A stretch of DNA of 64,000 bases from Phytophthora colocasiae (Eukaryota > Oomycota > Peronosporomycetes > Peronosporales > Peronosporaceae): positions 186,001 to 250,000 of the forward strand of contig JAGKQI010000022.1 in NCBI GenBank assembly GCA_018806915.1, written 5' to 3'. The translations under genes and the position numbers were made by a program. Numbering within the stretch: position 1 is the first letter of the stretch; each line of letters opens with the position of its first letter. The notes beneath the pieces were generated by a model. The model did no database searches, was not told where the DNA came from, and worked only from the letters and a program-made list of their open reading frames with translations. Below are positions 22,086 through 33,600 of this stretch, one piece after another.

Positions 22086-22344
22086 AAAGTCTACCAAGCT
22101 CGTGGACTTGATTTACTCTAGATCATCTTCGCTGAGTGTTTCCAAGTGCTCTTTGTGGTTACATGGAGTGTGTTGTTCAATAAAGTCCATAGCCATCTTT
22201 GTCAACGTGTAATACAAGTAATATTTAATCCTACTGTGTCGTAAACTCCAACATTGATAATGACATCTCACAGAACCTGTATACAGTGATATCAACGTAT
22301 ACAGGTCCATACACATACTGAACACTACACATCATCACCAAAGT

Positions 22345-23969
22345 ATGGGGAGAATAGTGTCGCTCTTGGCGCTCTTAGCGCTGGGACTACAGGCCACCTC
22401 AGCCATGAAGCAGTCGTGGGTCTTTGAGAGCGAAGATCGTTCGCATTTCCTCATCGAACGCTTTGGTTTCGGTCCCAGTGGGCGAATGGACGTGAGCGTG
22501 TCACAAGTGGCCATTGAGGCACCTCAAGACGCCGAGGAAGTGCAGGCAGGACTGTTGTTTGTGCACCAGGACGACCTGTGGGAGACTGTGGCACTGCTGG
22601 ACGATGCAATGACCACTGGAGATCTGGACCTGGAGGATCCCATGGCCATAACTGCACAAGCCAGTGGAGATGGAGACAAATGCGCATTGCAACTGAGGCA
22701 GGACAGTCGGTGGATTGATATGACTGATGCACACACGTGGTAAGTTATTTTCTCTAAAAATTGTTTTTTTATTAATTGATTCTGTAATGTATAGGAATGT
22801 GAGTCGAGGACATCAACAAGTGGAATTGAAAGGAAGAGAAGGTGGAGCACATAATGGACCACTGAACATCGGGTTCTACTACATTTTTTACGCTCAATGC
22901 ACACCTGGACTCAAGGTCTCCTTCCACGTAAGTAAAATTTCTTGGAAGTATTTCGTTAAGAAATGTATTGACAAAATTTTTGTTGTTGTAGATGGATGCG
23001 ATGTTCAAGAACGGAGCCAATGACTTTTTATCTGCTGGAGATGCCCCACTCCCAGTTGTGTATCTTACCACAAGTTTGCTCTTCCTGTGTGCAGCTGCAA
23101 TGTGGTGGAGATGTCTTGTAGTGCATCTGGACTTCGTTCAGCGAGTGCACTGGCTCATGGCTGTGCTAGTGACTGTCAAGACGGTGGCTCTCTTTGCAGA
23201 AGCGATGCGCGTGTACTACATGAAGCAGAACGGCGACACCCTCACGGCGTGGACTGCAGTAACGTACACGTTCATGAGTTTGAAGGGAATTCTGCTCTTC
23301 TCTGTTCTGCTGCTTATCGGCACGGGTTGGTCTCTTCTAAAGCCTCATCTGTCACCACGGGACAAGTCGGTGCTGTCACTGGTGCTGGTGCTGCAAGTTA
23401 TAAGCAACACAGCTCAGATTTTACAGTCGGAAACGTCAGTGGGAACTCGCGCTTGGGTGAGCTGGAGGGACGTCCTATTGCTCACAGACGTGGCCTGTTG
23501 TGCTGCTGTGTTGTTCCCCATTGTGGTGTGGTCAATTCGCGAGCTTCGAGTCGCTGCTGCAACGGACGGGAAAGCGTTTATTAACCTCCAGAAACTTACG
23601 CAGTTCCGGTCCTTCTACTTGCTGGTGATCTGCTACATTTACGTGACTCGCCTGGTACTGCAGCTTCTGCAAGCCAGCTTGCCCTATGATGCCACGTGGA
23701 TCGCTGTAGCAGTTGGTGAGATGGCTGCGCTGGTGTTTTTCTCGGTCACAGGCTACCGCTTCCGTCCGTTACCACTGAACCCGTACCTGGAAGTCCCGAT
23801 GCACGAAGACGACCTGGAGGAGTTCGCGCTAGATGATGACGAAGAAGAATTGGACTTCCGAACGATCCAGCGCAGTGAAATTCGTAGAATTTGCTTATGG
23901 CGCGCCGGTGAGAACGAAGGACAGCTACGTAGTCAAGAGCAAGAGTTCGGAACGTACAAGTTACGCTAA
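22345..23969 (+). CDS. GPR107/GPR108-like seven-transmembrane protein
   Basis: Exons 22345-22739, 22795-22927 and 22992-23969, with GT-AG introns of 55 and 64 bp; frames join exactly (W split at intron 1, phase 0 at intron 2). About 500 residues. An N-terminal signal peptide (MGRIVSLLALLALGLQATSA) leads a luminal domain, then the seven-TM domain of the Lung_7-TM_R family with LLIGTGWSLLKPHLSPRDK and ATDGKAFINLQKLTQFRSFY, both typical of GPR107/108. The cytosolic acidic tail is HEDDLEEFALDDDEEELD. Family members reside in the Golgi/trans-Golgi and endosomal route; the exact role here is not shown by the sequence. Confidence 0.85.
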
Positions 23970-24060
23970 AGCGAAGCGGAAGCATCAATAGCGACCTGTA
24001 GAAAGCGTTAGAGTGCAATTAGTCAATAGACGACCGGATAGAACGCCGTGTTTGAGCTCT

Positions 24061-24672
24061 TTATGTATTTGTCAATGCGAGAAGAAGCTGCTGCTGGAAA
24101 TGGACGAACTGCGACTCGGAGATGACGTTAATCTGCATAATAAAAGGTGAGTAAGCTATTACTTTGGCTTGATTCAGAAAACTTACATATCCGTTGCCGA
24201 TCTGAACGTGTTGCCACTGCGCTTCGTCGGATATTTGAGCTACGAGATCAGTAGGATACGCAACGTGGACCAGTGACGCGTCACGTGCAGGCAAAACCTT
24301 AACAACGATCCCCACAAGTGCAGGAATTTCGACATCATTAGAGCGTCGAGAGTTGATGCGTTTGATGAGTTCCTGGTCCATTACGAGCAACCGAACGTGG
24401 TTTCCTACTGTTGGAAACGCCCCAACTCCTGGAAGTGCATTGGGTAGCACTTGAAGCAGTCGAAGTGGTGGAGTTCCAGTTGCACTGGAGCCATTTTGTA
24501 ACACGGTTACCCACTTGTCCTTCGTCAAAGGTTCCCCGTGTACGTGAACCAGTAGCTTTACAGAATGATCTTCATCTTGACGAACCTTCTCGACACGTGT
24601 TAAATACCACACGCGTCTCCAAGGCAGCCAAGCTAAACTTCCAACAGGAAAAGGTGGTGTCATATCTGCCAT
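24061..24672 (-). CDS. Hypothetical protein, beta-rich
   Basis: Starts MADMTPPFPVGSLAWLPWRR at 24672 and ends at 24061. A 54-bp intron (24133-24186, GTAAGT to ATGCAG) divides it; since 54 is a multiple of three the frame stays open either way, but splicing removes VSFLNQAKVIAYSPF-type intron coding. About 185 residues when spliced. The N-terminal GSLAWLPWRRVWYLTRVEKV resembles a small Tudor/SH3-like barrel, but I cannot name a family. It diverges from the mini-SWEET gene at 24784 across 111 bp. Confidence 0.6.
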   Translation of the reverse strand: MADMTPPFPVGSLAWLPWRRVWYLTRVEKVRQDEDHSVKLLVHVHGEPLTKDKWVTVLQNGSSATGTPPLRLLQVLPNALPGVGAFPTVGNHVRLLVMDQELIKRINSRRSNDVEIPALVGIVVKVLPARDASLVHVAYPTDLVAQISDEAQWQHVQIGNGYVSFLNQAKVIAYSPFIMQINVISESQFVHFQQQLLLALTNT

Positions 24673-24783
24673 GTTGAATAATGAAGAAAACCAGAATAGA
24701 TAAGAACGCTGAAATCTTTAATGACGTTGCAACTTTGATGACGTTGTACATGTTTTCTACTACCGAGTTCTCCTGGTCACAAA

Positions 24784-25080
24784 ATGTTCCCAAGTCTCCT
24801 CCACCTCCTCTCCACCGCCGCTGCAGTTGTGGCGGTTCTCGCTCCGATACCCTCCTTCTGGCGCGTTTTCAAGACCCGTTCGACTGACTGCGTGTCCGTT
24901 CTACCGGCCATCCTCGCGTGGGCCATGTACGCGCGAGCAATTGGTATTGCCTTGTGTATGGCTCAAGTAGTGCTCTACGTGATATACTACCCTTCGAAAG
25001 AGGATGACGTGTCAGTGAACTGCGGATCAACAAGTTCTACATGCGAAACTGTGAGGGGACCCGTTGGTATGAAAGTCTGA
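24784..25080 (+). CDS. Internally deleted 98-residue SWEET
   Basis: The N-terminal helices of a SWEET (APIPSFWRVFKTRSTDCVSV) run directly into the last helix (ALCMAQVVLYVIYYPS) at AWAMYA/RAIGI, and the frame is open to TGA at 25078-25080. About 150 residues of the normal protein, including most of both MtN3 repeats, are missing. Frame preservation through the junction suggests either a recent deletion or a retained short protein. It is unlikely to transport sugar alone. Confidence 0.75.
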   Translation: MFPSLLHLLSTAAAVVAVLAPIPSFWRVFKTRSTDCVSVLPAILAWAMYARAIGIALCMAQVVLYVIYYPSKEDDVSVNCGSTSSTCETVRGPVGMKV

Positions 25081-25188
25081 AGGAAGTAGAAGCCTAGGAC
25101 GTAGGATCCTGCATGTCATTAAGCTTCGATTGTTAGTGTTTTAATACATTCCTATGGTGCATCACTCAAAACCGTTGCAGGGCCTGCG

Positions 25189-26099
25189 CTAATACTCGAA
25201 AGCCCACGAATTCTTGTCGAGGTAATCCTGAATCGCAGCTTTCAAAGACGTATTGGGTCGTAGCATATCTAGTGTCAGTCTTTTGCGGGTCAGCGGGTCA
25301 ATCGCTCCATTGTGGCGCAAATGCTCCTCCAAACAGCGTCGTTCGTACCTTAAGAACCAGCAAAAAAGCAACAATTTCACGAATTAGCGCGCAAGACGAA
25401 AGAATTCCTGAAAAATAAAAAATAATGGACGTACGAGACGCCATTGGGGGTCGTCACTGGGTCAAACATGACTTCCATACTGATAGGACACATGAAATAG
25501 TCGGGTACTTCACTCGGGTACATGTCCGTCTCGTAGCACGCAGCCATGTGCTCCACGTACGCCATCAGAGCGTCCGCTTCGTCCGTTCCTGTGCGAGTGG
25601 CGTTGTCTGTTTGTCTGTGCAGAATCTCGGCCGTCTGTCTGTCCCCGAAGAGCTTCTCCAGCTGGATCTTCACTTTGTCGTGTCTAGCGATTCTCTGCTT
25701 CTGATTATGGTGCCATTGCCGTTTCTTGACGCGTCGGAGCTCCGTCGCAATGTCCTCCTGGAAAGCTTTGGACTTTTTGGTCTTTTCTGCGCTATTGAGT
25801 GCCATTTGCAGTGCATCCACAGCCGAATCGAAGGCCAGCAGATGCATATGACTTGTGCCCAGCATATAACTGGCTTTGGCATTGAGAGCGTCGAACTTGA
25901 GCGCCAGTTCGCAGTCTTCGCGGCAATTCTCCCATTTCTCCAGTTTTGTGTGGCACAGCGCGCGGTTTGAGTAGTACGTGGAGCGGCCGGGGGCGAGCAC
26001 GATCGCCTCTGTGTACATGTCAATGGCGGCGAGGAACTTGCCCTTCTGGAAGCACTGGTTGCCCTGCAGCTTGAGCTGCTCGGCGCGGTCAGAAGCCAT
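25189..26099 (-). CDS. STUB1: CHIP/STUB1-type TPR and U-box E3 ubiquitin ligase
   Basis: Exons 26099-25435 and 25348-25189, joined across an 86-bp intron (GTACGT to CTTAAG) to give 274 residues. Three TPR motifs (residues about 6-115; GNQCFQKGKFLAAIDMYTEA, YYSNRALCHTKLEKWENCRE) bind chaperone C-termini. A charged helical linker follows (about 120-190), then a C-terminal U-box (PDYFMCPISMEVMFDPVTTP, YERRCLEEHL, NTSLKAAIQDYL) recruits E2 enzymes. CHIP couples Hsp70/Hsp90 to degradation in the cytosol; human CHIP is 303 residues with the same layout. The gene symbol marks the orthologue-type architecture. Confidence 0.9.
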
Positions 26100-26205
26100 G
26101 GCGGAATAGACCTAGAAGAGTGGTCCGGCTAAGTGCGATGTATATGAAACCGGTACGTACTGGGTGTAATGCGGTATACCGGTTCTACCTACCGGTTGCA
26201 AAGGC

Positions 26206-26412
26206 TTAAGCATAGAGGCGAAGGAAGAGCTGGTGAGTCAAGTCGTTGGCGAAGGCTGTCTTCGCTGTTGTAAAGTACGTGGTGTTCTTCTGCTGGCACA
26301 GCTGGTTGAGTCTGTAATGGCTCAGCAGAACAAGAAGAACTTGAAGAAGGTCTGCAACGATGTACATTGAAGGAGACGTTGCGAGAAATCTAGTTTGGGT
26401 AGATGTATCCAT
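26206..26412 (-). CDS. Small hypothetical protein, 68 residues
   Basis: ATG at 26412, stop 26206. Sequence character: a hydrophobic helix (YIVADLLQVLLVLLSHYRL) followed by a polar helical half (TTYFTTAKTAFANDLTHQLF). It is 106 bp upstream of the CHIP start and on the same strand. I recognise no family and it may be chance. Confidence 0.3.
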   Translation of the reverse strand: MDTSTQTRFLATSPSMYIVADLLQVLLVLLSHYRLNQLCQQKNTTYFTTAKTAFANDLTHQLFLRLYA

Positions 26413-26827
26413 GTCAAAGTCGGCACTGGCGCAGAACGCATAGAGAACTAGCTAGCATCCGTTGCCAGGAACATTGAGAGCTACGCCGGACGACAACCAC
26501 TGCAGTACAATGCAACAACGCGCCGCTTTGAACGAGGCAATGATGTTGAGTGACGAAGTGGAGCAAGTCCCGTGAAGTAGAGGAAACAAGACAATCTACT
26601 TCGGTTCGTTCTCTGGCAGGTCTTCTTTTTGTTCTCTTCATCCAAGTGATGGCGTTATTCAGATGACTGGATCTTCCTTCCCTTTCTGACATGTCTTCGC
26701 TGCAGCAGCACTAGTTGATAGCTCATATCATCATCAGCACTATCCCTCGCCGTCGGAGCCTGGGACACGAAGCTTGACATGCACGGCGCCACCTCATTTG
26801 GAGCTCCGAGTCGAAACGCTTGGAGCG
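26413..26827. other. Intergenic, nothing recognised
   Basis: Open frames here are short and without protein-like character. I see no RNA gene or repeat. Confidence 0.4.
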
Positions 26828-27342
26828 CGTCAGCGCCTCCTCATGGATAAATCTGCTGTCGCCATCGTCGTATCACCCACTCGGCACGCTCTGGACCGTT
26901 TTGAGCCGCATCCTGGCCTCCCCGCAACAACCTCCCCCGTTGCCATGTCATCCTTGAGCCGATTTCGAACTGCTTGACCTTCCCGAGTCAAGTGTGACTG
27001 ACGGTGGCATACTGAGCGCAAGTGAAGCGGCCGTTTCGTGGCTTGGTAACTGCTCAACGGCAGTGGGAACGCTTTCGAGGCTTAGTCTGGCGTAACGTAT
27101 CTTTTGGGAGCTCGACGCGGATTGGCTGGCGAAACGGTGTACAACTTCAACGTCGGCTCTTTTATGGCAACGCGATTGGCTCTGGAGGAGACGCGGCAGT
27201 TTTAGCAGTTCGCCGCGTTGCAAGTTGCAGGGCGGACGAATCCTGCAACGCGCGACTTGGTTGCGATCGCTTGTTCGTTCGGTGGAGGTGGGGCGGCGTG
27301 TACTGCGTCCTAAGACTGAGGAGCACGCCATCGCATGTCGCT
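26828..27342. repeat. Left arm of a large inverted repeat
   Basis: 515 bp that recurs as its reverse complement at 29698-30209, with small indels (for example ATATGTAAT-type extra bases in the right arm near 29940). The outer ends match at GTCAGCGCCTCCTCATGG and the inner ends at GCATGTCGCT. No transposase, TIR or target duplication was found. Confidence 0.85.
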
Positions 27343-28105
27343 TGAAGTGACTCTGGGGACGATTATTTGAAGCTAGCTGAGACCATGTTTGTTGCTGACT
27401 CGCAGCGGAGACCATGAATGTTAAACCAATGTCGGTATTCCAGTGCTCGACGTGTTACTCCAGCGACGCGAGATACGAGTCGCACGTGGCTGGCAGTTCA
27501 GTACGTCTTCTACGTCGGCGTACAGGTGCCAGACGAGATGGTTCTGCGTGCTTTCGACGAACCCAGGGGCGGTAGGTATTATGTAGGGCTCTATAAGCCC
27601 CCGTTATTCCGCATGATTCTTGCATGCATTACGGCCGTGGGTCCTTTCAGTTGGGAGCCAGCAAACTCGCCTGGAAGGCTAGTGGCTTGTGGCAAAAGAA
27701 CATTACCAAACGCTAACCATAGGAAATAGGCAGACACACACTGATCCTTATTCTGCTGCTGCTCCTTTAAAGACGATAAGAGCAGCGCCAGGCCTCAGCT
27801 GCATGGTGCAAGTCAAGACGTCTCTCACCCTGTCCTTTATGCACGTGTTCCGCCTGGCGGTCGTAACTAGCGCTTTGTCGCCAGCAGCTCCGGGCTCTGG
27901 AGCTGGTCGCCCTCGTACGTGGGGGTCCGGTGGTGACTTGAATGTTGCTGACATTTCAGTGTATCGGCTCCAAAGCCCCGGTGTCCTGACTCCGCTGCCA
28001 TCCTCCTCCAAGTAGCTCACTGTTTCTTGGTTGCAGTACAATCGAACGAGATTCTACAGAACGCCAGCTTTGGCCGTTATATCGACTTAGAAGGATAACC
28101 GCCGC
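27343..28105. other. Upstream region of the zinc-cluster gene
   Basis: No convincing coding frame is present. A TATA-like GGCTCTATAAGCCC lies near 27588-27601 but about 500 bp from the start codon. The region is probably promoter and 5' leader. Confidence 0.35.
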
Positions 28106-29194
28106 ATGGAAGGTGTGCGTGCGAGCGTAGCCGCCCCTCTATGGATTTCCTGCGCTCCACGACGGTCACTTTCCATTCAACTGTCTCGGTCCCAACTCGG
28201 CACCCAGCAGACGATGTCGCACGCCATGCCCTCCGACTGGAGATCCAGCGACTCCGAGTACACGTTCATGCTCTTCCACTCCGACGCACAGACAGCGCCG
28301 TACCAACAACAGACTCAGGTTCAGTACTCTACCGCAAACATGCACCCTGCACTGTGCAATTCGCTCAACCCGGCCCTCAGCGACGAGGAAATGCTGGACG
28401 AGATCTTCCAGGACATCTTGACCCCCGACCTACAGGACCAGGAGGCTCCGATCCCCACCACTCTGTTCAACCCTGTCATTGCACCAACGACGTCAGCCCC
28501 CTCGACGCCACAGCTTACTAGTACGATGCGCCGTCCATCGGTTGGCTCCATCTCGCCCAACATGGCGGCTGCTCTCCGCGTGCCAGCATTCTCAATGGGA
28601 GCAGCCCGCAACACAGCCTTCCCCATGCTGAATGACCCTAAGGTTCGCGTCAACACAGGGATCGCTGGCTTTGGCGTCCACCACACTTCGATGCTCTTCA
28701 CGTCACCAACGGCAGCTTCTCGCCGTGGATACCGACGTACTAACCGTCCTAGCCGCATGCAGAAGAAGAAACCAGCGTCTCGCATCTGCCGCATGCCTGG
28801 CTGTACCAAGGGCATTCGCTCGCGTGGTCTATGCAAGGCTCATGGCGGTGGTCGTCGTTGTACAACACCCGGATGTGAGATTAGCGACCAGGGCGGAGGC
28901 CACTGCATCGCTCACGGCGGCGGTCGTCGCTGTTCGGTCACTGGCTGCCAGAAATCGGCTCAGTCTAAGGGGTTATGCAAGCTGCACGGCGGCGCTCGGT
29001 TGTGCCGCCTGCCGGACTGCAACAAGAACGGGCAGATCAAGGGCCTTTGTCGACTGCACTATAGTCTCACAATGGCGGCGAAAACCTCTGCGGCCGCAAA
29101 AGCCGCTGCTGCAGCTGTACCAGCGATGCCTGTTGCTGTCAAGCTCGAGTGTCCGAGCAATTGCAGCCCGTGTGGCTTTGAGCTCCGAGTCTAA
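28106..29194 (+). CDS. Zinc-cluster protein of the oomycete 'WRKY19-like' type
   Basis: An intronless frame to TAA at 29192-29194; ATG at 28106, but the ATG at 28214 (MSHAMPSDWRSSDSEYTFML) fits the more conserved-looking start. An acidic N-terminus (LSDEEMLDEIFQDILTPDLQ) looks like an activation domain, and a basic stretch (RRTNRPSRMQKKK) is a likely nuclear signal. Then come four tandem repeats of about 24 residues, C-x4-C-x10-C-x3-H pattern, ending in HGGGRRC or HGGARLC (residues about 225-320 from the first ATG). Oomycete proteins of this form are annotated as WRKY19-like, but no WRKYGQK is present. It is a probable nuclear regulator enclosed by an inverted repeat. Confidence 0.75.
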   Translation: MEGVRASVAAPLWISCAPRRSLSIQLSRSQLGTQQTMSHAMPSDWRSSDSEYTFMLFHSDAQTAPYQQQTQVQYSTANMHPALCNSLNPALSDEEMLDEIFQDILTPDLQDQEAPIPTTLFNPVIAPTTSAPSTPQLTSTMRRPSVGSISPNMAAALRVPAFSMGAARNTAFPMLNDPKVRVNTGIAGFGVHHTSMLFTSPTAASRRGYRRTNRPSRMQKKKPASRICRMPGCTKGIRSRGLCKAHGGGRRCTTPGCEISDQGGGHCIAHGGGRRCSVTGCQKSAQSKGLCKLHGGARLCRLPDCNKNGQIKGLCRLHYSLTMAAKTSAAAKAAAAAVPAMPVAVKLECPSNCSPCGFELRV

Positions 29195-29697
29195 GCATGT
29201 GCCTCCAATGTAGTTAGTAGAAATTCCACCACATACACCACTGAACATAGCTGTAAATAACCAGCAACTCAACCAAATACCCCATAGATTGAAAAGTAGT
29301 ATCCTTATATCATTAACCTGTAACTTGAGATGCATGACGAATTCCTGCTGGAAATGCTGGGCTGACGTTAGAACAGCGACGAAGCGAGATGAAGAAGTCA
29401 TCTGAACAGATGTCGGGAGACGATCAATGAGGACTCTTGCCACCATACACCAAGAGCTAAGCAAACGAGTTGCAACAACTTTCTGAGCCCATGTACTGCA
29501 AGTTGCAGTGGAGACCATTACATCGGTGGTGTAGTTTTCTTCGTGTGACGGTGCAACTTCCCAGCGCGCTAACAAATGCAGCGCTAACCTACGCAAACAC
29601 ACGAAGCATTATGTGCATGGTATCTACTACGAGCTACAGCGCTGGTATCAGCAACTCCATCAAGTCTCAGCTAAAACCCGCATCTTGATTCCAGAGG
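29195..29697. other. 3' flank inside the inverted repeat, nothing recognised
   Basis: Contains the presumed 3' UTR of the zinc-cluster gene and no supported gene. Confidence 0.4.
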
Positions 29698-30209
29698 AGC
29701 GACATGCGATGGCGTGCTCCTCAGTCTTAGGACGCAGTACACGCCACCGAACGAACAAGCGATCGCACTTGGCCAAGTCGCTAGCCTCCGCTTCACAGCG
29801 CGTTGCAGGATTCGTCCGCCCTGCAACTGCCGCGTCTCCTCCAGAGCCAATCGCGTTGCCATACAACAAGCCATAAAAGAGCCGACGTTGAAGTTGTACA
29901 CCGTTTCGCCAGCCAATCCGCGTCGAGCTCCCAAAAGATACATATAATTTACGTTACACCAGACTAAGCCTCGAAAGCAGTTACCGCCACGAAACGGCCG
30001 CGTCACTTGCGCTCAGTATGCCACCGTCAGTCACTTTGACTCGGGAAGGTCAAGCAGTTCGAAATCGGCGCATACTCAGCTCAAGGATGACATGGCAACG
30101 GGGGAGGTTGTTGCGGGGGAGTGTCAGGATGCGGCTCAAAACGGTCCAGAGCGTGCCGAGTGGGTGATACGATGGCGACAGCAGATTTATCCATGAGGAG
30201 GCGCTGACG
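29698..30209. repeat. Right arm of the large inverted repeat
   Basis: Reverse complement of 26828-27342. Together the arms enclose 2,355 bp with exactly one gene. Confidence 0.85.
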
Positions 30210-30628
30210 GCGTCAGTGACGCAGTGGCATGCGGCATGCATGTCAAGCCTCGTGTGACACGAATCGTGTCCCAGACAGAGGCATAACGCCATCGCTTGAA
30301 TGGCAAATCTACGTTGACTAACGTTAAACATACAGCGTAGGGTATCGTTTTGCGGTAGCATTTCTTCTTCTTGCTAGAAGTTCCTACTACCCGTCGGTGC
30401 TTCATCACTCAGTGCCCTTGTCGATGCTCGTTCAAGCGGCGCGTCGTTGCATTGTGCTGCGTGAGACTCCATCCAAGATGACGACGGATCGCGGTTCTCT
30501 ATGTGTGGTGATTGACTCGACTGATCGCTCGAACACTTTCTGTATTGTGAACTTGACAGCAAAGTACTAACGCGTTCAATAGCTTCTCCACTCACTCGCC
30601 GTGCTTATTATTGCCTAACCTGCTGCAC
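30210..30628. other. Intergenic, nothing recognised
   Basis: Lies between the inverted repeat and the 3' end of the condensin gene. No supported gene or repeat. Confidence 0.4.
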
Positions 30629-33600
30629 TTACTCGCCGTCTTCACCTTCGGACGCCTCCTCATCGTTTGCATCACTCTCACTGTCCTCCTCGTCACTGTC
30701 ACTTTCCTCCTCTTCCTCCTCTTCGTCACTCTCATCAGCATCATCGGCCTGCAGCGCCTGTTTGATCTTGGCCTCGAACTCGCCCTCCTTTTCGTGCATC
30801 CGGTTCACGGCTGCTGTCTTGCTCCGGCGAGCAGATGTCTCGCGCCGCGCAGGCGCAGCGGGCGGTTTGTCGTCGCTATCCTCGTCGCTCTCGCTCTCGC
30901 TTGATTCCGAGGTGTCTGACGAGATGAAGCGTCGTTTTTGTTGCTTCTCTCGCTTCTGCTTCTTGAGCAACTTCTCGTGATCCACACTTTCCTTCAGCAG
31001 CACCTCGTGTAGAACCTCCTCCCGCTCCTTCACTAGGTCATGGGCCCACGTCTGATCTTGCTCCAAAGCTGCTGCCTGCTGGTCATCGCTCTGCTCCGTA
31101 CATTGCTCCGAGTAGCTCGCTGACGTGCGTTTCAGCACCGCTTCAGCACTGCGAAGTAGAGCCTTCTGAGAGCTGAAGCAGGACGAAGTGGTTTCCTGCA
31201 GCAGGTATTTGAACAACGCAGCAGAGCGTTGCTCGTCGAACGTCACTTCCACCCACGAAATCATCTTAAGGAGTGCCTTCTGTCGGAGAATGACGACGTC
31301 GTGGTGGATGGACTCCATAGCGGACACCTTCTCCAGCGCCAACATCTCCAAACAAATTGTGATCCCGATGCGGTTGTGGTGTGCGCATCGCCGTCGCTCT
31401 GGTTTCTTCGCTCGCTTCTTCCTCGAGTTAACTGCCTGTACTGCCGCCTCTTCCTCTTGCTTGTTGTGGCTCAGCAAGTGCATCACATACTTAGAGCAGG
31501 CCCCCAGGTCGAGCATGGAGCTGCTCTCCATGTCCAGTTTTTCCATCGACTTCTGGATTAAATGTGTAGCAGCTTCCTCCAGCAGCATGCAGTTGGCTGA
31601 TGTTGCCATAACAAACGCCGGGAAAAAGATGCTTAGCAGCTGGAGAGACCGCGACTGGAATCCGTGTTCACTGAGCGTCTGCACCTTTTGAAGCTTGGGA
31701 CTGAAATACGTTTCGAGCAGGATAGCCAGAACGGTGACGTTATCAATCCGGTTCATCATAAAAAGCCGGCAGAAGCCCTCCACGATCGTGCTTTGGAGGT
31801 CCAAGTCGTCGACAGTGATCAATTGGCCCAGACCTATGAAGATGGTGTCCAAGTCCAGCTTTTCAGGGACTGCTACTGACTCTGCTTCTTTGTCTTTATC
31901 CATGTTTTCGTCTCCATCTTGATCACTATTTCCGCCCTTCTCTCCATCGTTATCATTGCTCTTGTCTCCCTCCACAGCAGCACCTTTGCCTGTTTCTTCA
32001 GCTTCACCATCGTCTTCAGATTGCTTGGAGCCGAAAATGTGGGGTTGAAGGTTCGCAAAGCTGAAAGCCATATCCAAAATTGACTGAACACACGTATGCT
32101 TCACCTCGCTCTCTTCCTCGGGGTTGTTCAATGCACGCCAAAATACGATCAAATACCGCTCTGCGAGGCGTTTGTCAAGTAGGCAGAACAGACCGAGATT
32201 CTCCAGTCCAGCTTCACGCAATGCCGGCACATCGCTGTCGATAGCAGGAAGGATGTAACGACTCATGCCATCTACGATAGGGTCGCTCAAATTGTGCGAC
32301 GTCAGCTTCAAGAGCTGCGCTACGATCTCAAGGCATCGCAGCCAGCTCAGTACTTTTGGGTCCTGCAAAAGCGCCTCCACTGCTACCATCTCCGCTTGGA
32401 CCTGGTTATACTCGTCCGAATCAAACTCAAGCGTGTCAAGGCGCTTTTCGAGCTCTTCAAACTTGGCTTCAGCCGCTTCCCGGTCTTCCTCACTCAATGT
32501 GTGGAAGTGAGGACCAAAGCTAAGAGCTGGTTGATCATCATCAGGCTGCGACGGAGCGATCTCGACGTCCTCTTGTTGAGATGTCGATACTTCTTGGTTG
32601 CCAGCTTCAACTGGATCGTACATATCCGAAACAATCTCAGCGACGACCTGAATGAACTCTTGCTCCGAGCTCCCGGAGTATACGAAAGCCATCAACTCCA
32701 TGATACACTTAATCAACTGGCTGTCAGTTCCCAGCTCGCGCAGAAGATTCTGCAACGCATCGAGCAGGTTGCGCCGTCCAAATTCATCCTGGAAATCCAG
32801 CAAATGTCCAAATTTCAGCAGCTGCTGTGCAATAAAGAGCACATCGCTCTCGGCCCTGCAGGTCGCCACCAACATCTTGCTGAAATCAGACACATTGGGA
32901 AGAATAGCCGCTGCCTTGTCCAGGTCGTGGTCGACTTTCTGATAGTAGTAGCACTGCTCTCTCCAAAAGAAGACGCTCGCGGCGTTGAAGGCTTCACTGT
33001 TCTCCGACATCATGTCCAATGCATTGAACTCGACAACTCCTTCTTTTTCTAGCAGTGCTCGAGGTTGCTCCGAGAAATGCTTTAACAAAAGACGTGAGAC
33101 CTTCGAGCCGATCTCGGGGTATTGCTCGATATCCAAAGCTTGCAATAGCAACACGGGGGACGAGTCACACTCAGGAAACCACTTCTTCAGCACCATTTGC
33201 TCACACGCCTTACGCACACGCACTGCACGGTCTTGAAGACCTTGGTCCAGAAGATGTGCACGGTCGTTGATTGGGATATCCTCCATAGGTATTTCGTTGC
33301 CGATCGTCCGGAAGGCAGCGTGGCGAACGTCTTCGCTCACATCACGGATGCGGATCAGCAGGTCCTGGTACGTCTTCCTCGACATTGTTAAGTTAAGCAG
33401 CGCCGCCTTACGAACGTCCCTATCAGTAACACAACGTTAAAAACAGTTTACACCAGTATAAACTCATTCTTGCAACTCACTTGGACGGGTCTGACACCAT
33501 CAGCTTCCTCAGTTCCCGCGTCACTTCGTCCTCGTCCTTCTCATCTTCCACAGGATCCTCCTGTAGGTTCTTAAGCCCGTATATACTCTGGATCCTCACA

